Shown here: positions 5,332 through 7,000 of the stretch, one piece after another
How positions within the stretch are numbered: the first letter of the stretch is position 1
Layout: each line of letters starts with the position of its first letter
Assembly: GCA_017446125.1 (NCBI GenBank)
Contig: JAFSRL010000211.1
Span: 1-7,000 of the forward strand
Direction of reading: 5' to 3'
Origin: Lachnospiraceae bacterium
Lineage (GTDB): Bacteria > Bacillota > Clostridia > Lachnospirales > Lachnospiraceae
Length of the DNA stretch: 7,000 nucleotides
Notes under the pieces: generated by a model
What the model was told of the DNA's origin: nothing
Database searches by the model: none
What the model saw: the letters and a program-made list of their open reading frames with translations, nothing else
Made by a program: the position numbers and the translations under genes

Positions 5332-6939
5332 ATGCTGAAAGACGGAACAATTCTGGTGGGTGCTTCGGACAGTAAGGAGGCGCTTTACATTTTACCCAAG
5401 ATGGCGAACCGGCACGGACTGATTGCCGGCGCGACCGGTACCGGTAAGACCGTAACCTTAAAGGTGATGGCGGAATCGTTTTCCGCGCTCGGCGTGCCGG
5501 TGTTCTTAGCGGACGTCAAGGGCGACCTTGCGGGCATTGCAAAGCCCGGCAGCATGTACGATAAAATCAGGGAGCGCCTGGAGGTCTGCGGCATTGCGGA
5601 AAGTGACTTCACACCTGCGGGGAGCCCCGTAACGCTTTGGGACATCTACGGTGAGAAGGGCATCCGCCTGCGCACGACCGTCTCGGAAATGGGTCCCATT
5701 CTCCTGGCGCGTATCTTACAGCTCAACGAATTACAAAGTGATATCTTAACGATTATCTTTAAGATTGCGGATGAAAATGGCTGGCTCTTGGTCGACACGA
5801 AGGACTTAAAGGCAATTGTCAATTATGTTTCGGAAAACAACAAGGAATTCGCGGAGAGCTACGGCAAGATGAGCCCGGCGTCCCTTGCGGTCATCACACG
5901 CGCGGTGGTTGCGTTGGAGTCCGCGGGCGCGGATCAGTTCTTCGGCGAGCCCGCATTGAATGTGGCGGACTACTTCACAACGGATACGTCCGGCCGCGGC
6001 ATGATCAACATTTTAGAATCCGAGAGCCTGATCAATAACCCGAGGCTTTATGCGACCTTCCTGTTGTGGCTGTTGTCCGAGCTCTTTGAGGAGCTGCCGG
6101 AGGTCGGGGATCTGGACAAGCCCAAGATGGTCTTCTTCTTTGACGAGGCGCATCTGTTGTTCGACGACGCGCCCAAGGTATTGCTGGACAAGATTGAGCA
6201 GGTGGTGAAGCTCATCCGCTCGAAGGGTGTGGGTGTGTACTTCTGCACGCAGAACCCCAGGGACATTCCGGACGGTGTGCTGGCGCAGCTTGGCAATAAG
6301 GTGCAGCATGCTTTACGCGCCTATACGCCCGCGGATCAAAAGGCGGTGAAGGCTGCGGCGGAATCCTTCCGCGAGAATCCCGCGTTCAAGACCTTTGACG
6401 CGATTCAGGCGCTGGGAACAGGTGAAGCAATCGTTTCCTTCCTGGGAGAGGACGGAATACCGTTGATGGCGCAAAAGGCGACCATCTTACCGCCGTTGTC
6501 CGCACTGGATGCGCTGCCGGAATCAGAGCGTGCGGGACTCATCACCGCAAGCGTGCTGCACACAAAGTACGCGAATGCGGTCGACCCTGACAGCGCGTAT
6601 GAATTCTTACAGCGCAAGAAGATCGAGGACGAAGAAGCGATTGCGGCGGCAAAGCAGGAAGCGGAAGCCGCGAAGGCAAAGGCGAAGGAAGAAGCCGCCG
6701 CATTGAAGGCGGAAGAAAAGAAGCAGGAAGCCATGCGCAAGGCGGAAGAGAAGGAAGCGCAAAAAGCGGAGAACGCAAGAAAGCGCGCCGCAAAGAGCGT
6801 GGGCAATTCCGTGACCGGCACCGTGGGACGTGAGGTCGGCAAGGCGCTTGGATCTAAATTCGGGAAATTCGGAAAGACGCTCGGCGGAAACTTAGGCGCG
6901 AGCCTGGGGAGAGGAATCTTGGGGACGTTTTTTAAGTAA
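5332..6939 (+). CDS. YjgR/DUF853-family HerA-like ATPase
   Basis: This 535-residue P-loop ATPase is of the HerA/FtsK superfamily and very similar in layout to E. coli YjgR (about 500 residues). The shared parts are MANRHGLIAGATGTGKT with the Walker A at 33-40, DVKGDLAGIA, the Walker B/DEAH stretch VFFFDEAHLLF (267-277), DKIEQVVKLIRSKGVGV, TQNPRDIPDGVLAQLGNKVQ (a sensor/arginine region) and ALGTGEA. Residues about 428-488 form a charged Ala/Glu/Lys helix, probably a coiled coil, where YjgR has an unrelated linker. The last 45 residues are glycine-rich and basic with regularly spaced glycines and end in LGRGILGTFFK, matching the RGMLGSLL-type end of YjgR. HerA relatives are hexameric DNA translocases. 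The function of this subfamily is not established, and no nuclease partner (NurA) or defence gene adjoins it. The start matches YjgR. It appears to be a separate transcription unit from the selenium genes. Confidence 0.9.
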   Translation: MLKDGTILVGASDSKEALYILPKMANRHGLIAGATGTGKTVTLKVMAESFSALGVPVFLADVKGDLAGIAKPGSMYDKIRERLEVCGIAESDFTPAGSPVTLWDIYGEKGIRLRTTVSEMGPILLARILQLNELQSDILTIIFKIADENGWLLVDTKDLKAIVNYVSENNKEFAESYGKMSPASLAVITRAVVALESAGADQFFGEPALNVADYFTTDTSGRGMINILESESLINNPRLYATFLLWLLSELFEELPEVGDLDKPKMVFFFDEAHLLFDDAPKVLLDKIEQVVKLIRSKGVGVYFCTQNPRDIPDGVLAQLGNKVQHALRAYTPADQKAVKAAAESFRENPAFKTFDAIQALGTGEAIVSFLGEDGIPLMAQKATILPPLSALDALPESERAGLITASVLHTKYANAVDPDSAYEFLQRKKIEDEEAIAAAKQEAEAAKAKAKEEAAALKAEEKKQEAMRKAEEKEAQKAENARKRAAKSVGNSVTGTVGREVGKALGSKFGKFGKTLGGNLGASLGRGILGTFFK

Positions 6940-6963
6940 ATAGAAAGTGAGTCAGGGGGACGG
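6940..6963. other. G-rich flank of the terminal inverted repeat
   Basis: This short non-coding stretch after the ATPase stop contains GTGAGTCA followed by GGGGGACGG. The heptamer TGAGTCA (6948-6954) recurs inverted at 6970-6976 and direct at 6988-6994, so the flank appears to belong to the same element as the hairpin. Its complement would be expected just past the right edge if the palindrome continues. Confidence 0.4.
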
Positions 6964-7000
6964 GTGCAGTGACTCATTTTTTCAAAATGAGTCACTGCAC
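6964..7000. repeat. Perfect 17-bp inverted repeat (candidate dispersed palindromic element or terminator)
   Basis: GTGCAGTGACTCATTTT (6964-6980) and AAAATGAGTCACTGCAC (6984-7000) are exact reverse complements around a three-base TTC loop. The right arm reaches the last base, so the stem may be longer. It starts 24 bases after the ATPase stop and could end its transcript, although the only T-run is inside the stem top and any trailing T-run would be outside the window. The GGGGGACGG flank and TGACTCA repeats recall REP-like palindromes that are scattered through many genomes, some linked to Y1 (REP-associated) transposases. No transposase is in the window. The structure is certain; the class is inferred. 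Confidence 0.8.

Noticed and set aside
5332..6939. HerA-type ATPase as part of an anti-phage defence system
   Set aside because: Sequence matches the housekeeping YjgR/DUF853 branch, and no nuclease, Sir2 or other defence partner is adjacent within the window.
6405..6995. 196-codon open frame on the minus strand at the right end
   Set aside because: It is antisense to the ATPase coiled-coil region. Its serine/alanine/phenylalanine-rich sequence is what the reverse of Ala/Glu/Lys codons gives, and no family is recognisable.

Overview
The window looks like a chromosomal segment from a moderately GC-rich member of the Firmicutes, most likely a Lachnospiraceae-type gut clostridium. The evidence is strong AGGAGG-type ribosome binding sites, frequent TTA leucine codons despite the GC-rich background, a clostridial-type SelD active-site context, and the gene content. 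This placement is an inference. All six genes lie on the plus strand and the coding density is very high. The longest stretches without a gene are about 60 bases.

Region 1 (1-1718) is the end of a myo-inositol catabolic operon. It holds iolE (2-keto-myo-inositol dehydratase, missing only its first few codons off the left edge) and iolB (5-deoxy-glucuronate isomerase), 30 bases apart. IolE makes the trihydroxycyclohexane-dione that IolD (not in the window) opens to 5-deoxy-glucuronate. IolB then isomerises that product for IolC and IolJ.

Region 2 (1770-5266) is a compact selenium cassette after a 51-base A/T-rich gap with weak hairpins. It encodes a YedE-type membrane protein (putative selenium transporter), a 68-residue stand-alone TusA-like protein, a SufS/CsdB-like cysteine desulfurase or selenocysteine lyase, and SelD (selenophosphate synthetase). 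yedE and the TusA gene are separated by one base, and the next two junctions are ATGA stop/start overlaps, so translation is probably coupled. The plausible chain is uptake of a selenium species, release or relay of reduced selenium through a persulfide/perselenide carrier, and conversion to selenophosphate. The users of selenophosphate (selA/selB, mnmH/selU, or the molybdenum-hydroxylase maturation genes) are not in the window, so which selenium trait is served cannot be read here.

Region 3 (5267-6939) is a separate unit: a candidate sigma-A promoter just after selD, then a YjgR/DUF853 HerA-like ATPase with an alanine/glutamate/lysine-rich predicted coiled coil before its conserved C-terminal tail.

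Region 4 (6940-7000) is non-coding and holds a perfect 17-base-pair inverted repeat that reaches the right edge. It resembles one half of a longer dispersed palindromic element. No RNA gene, CRISPR array, insertion-sequence gene or prophage gene was seen.
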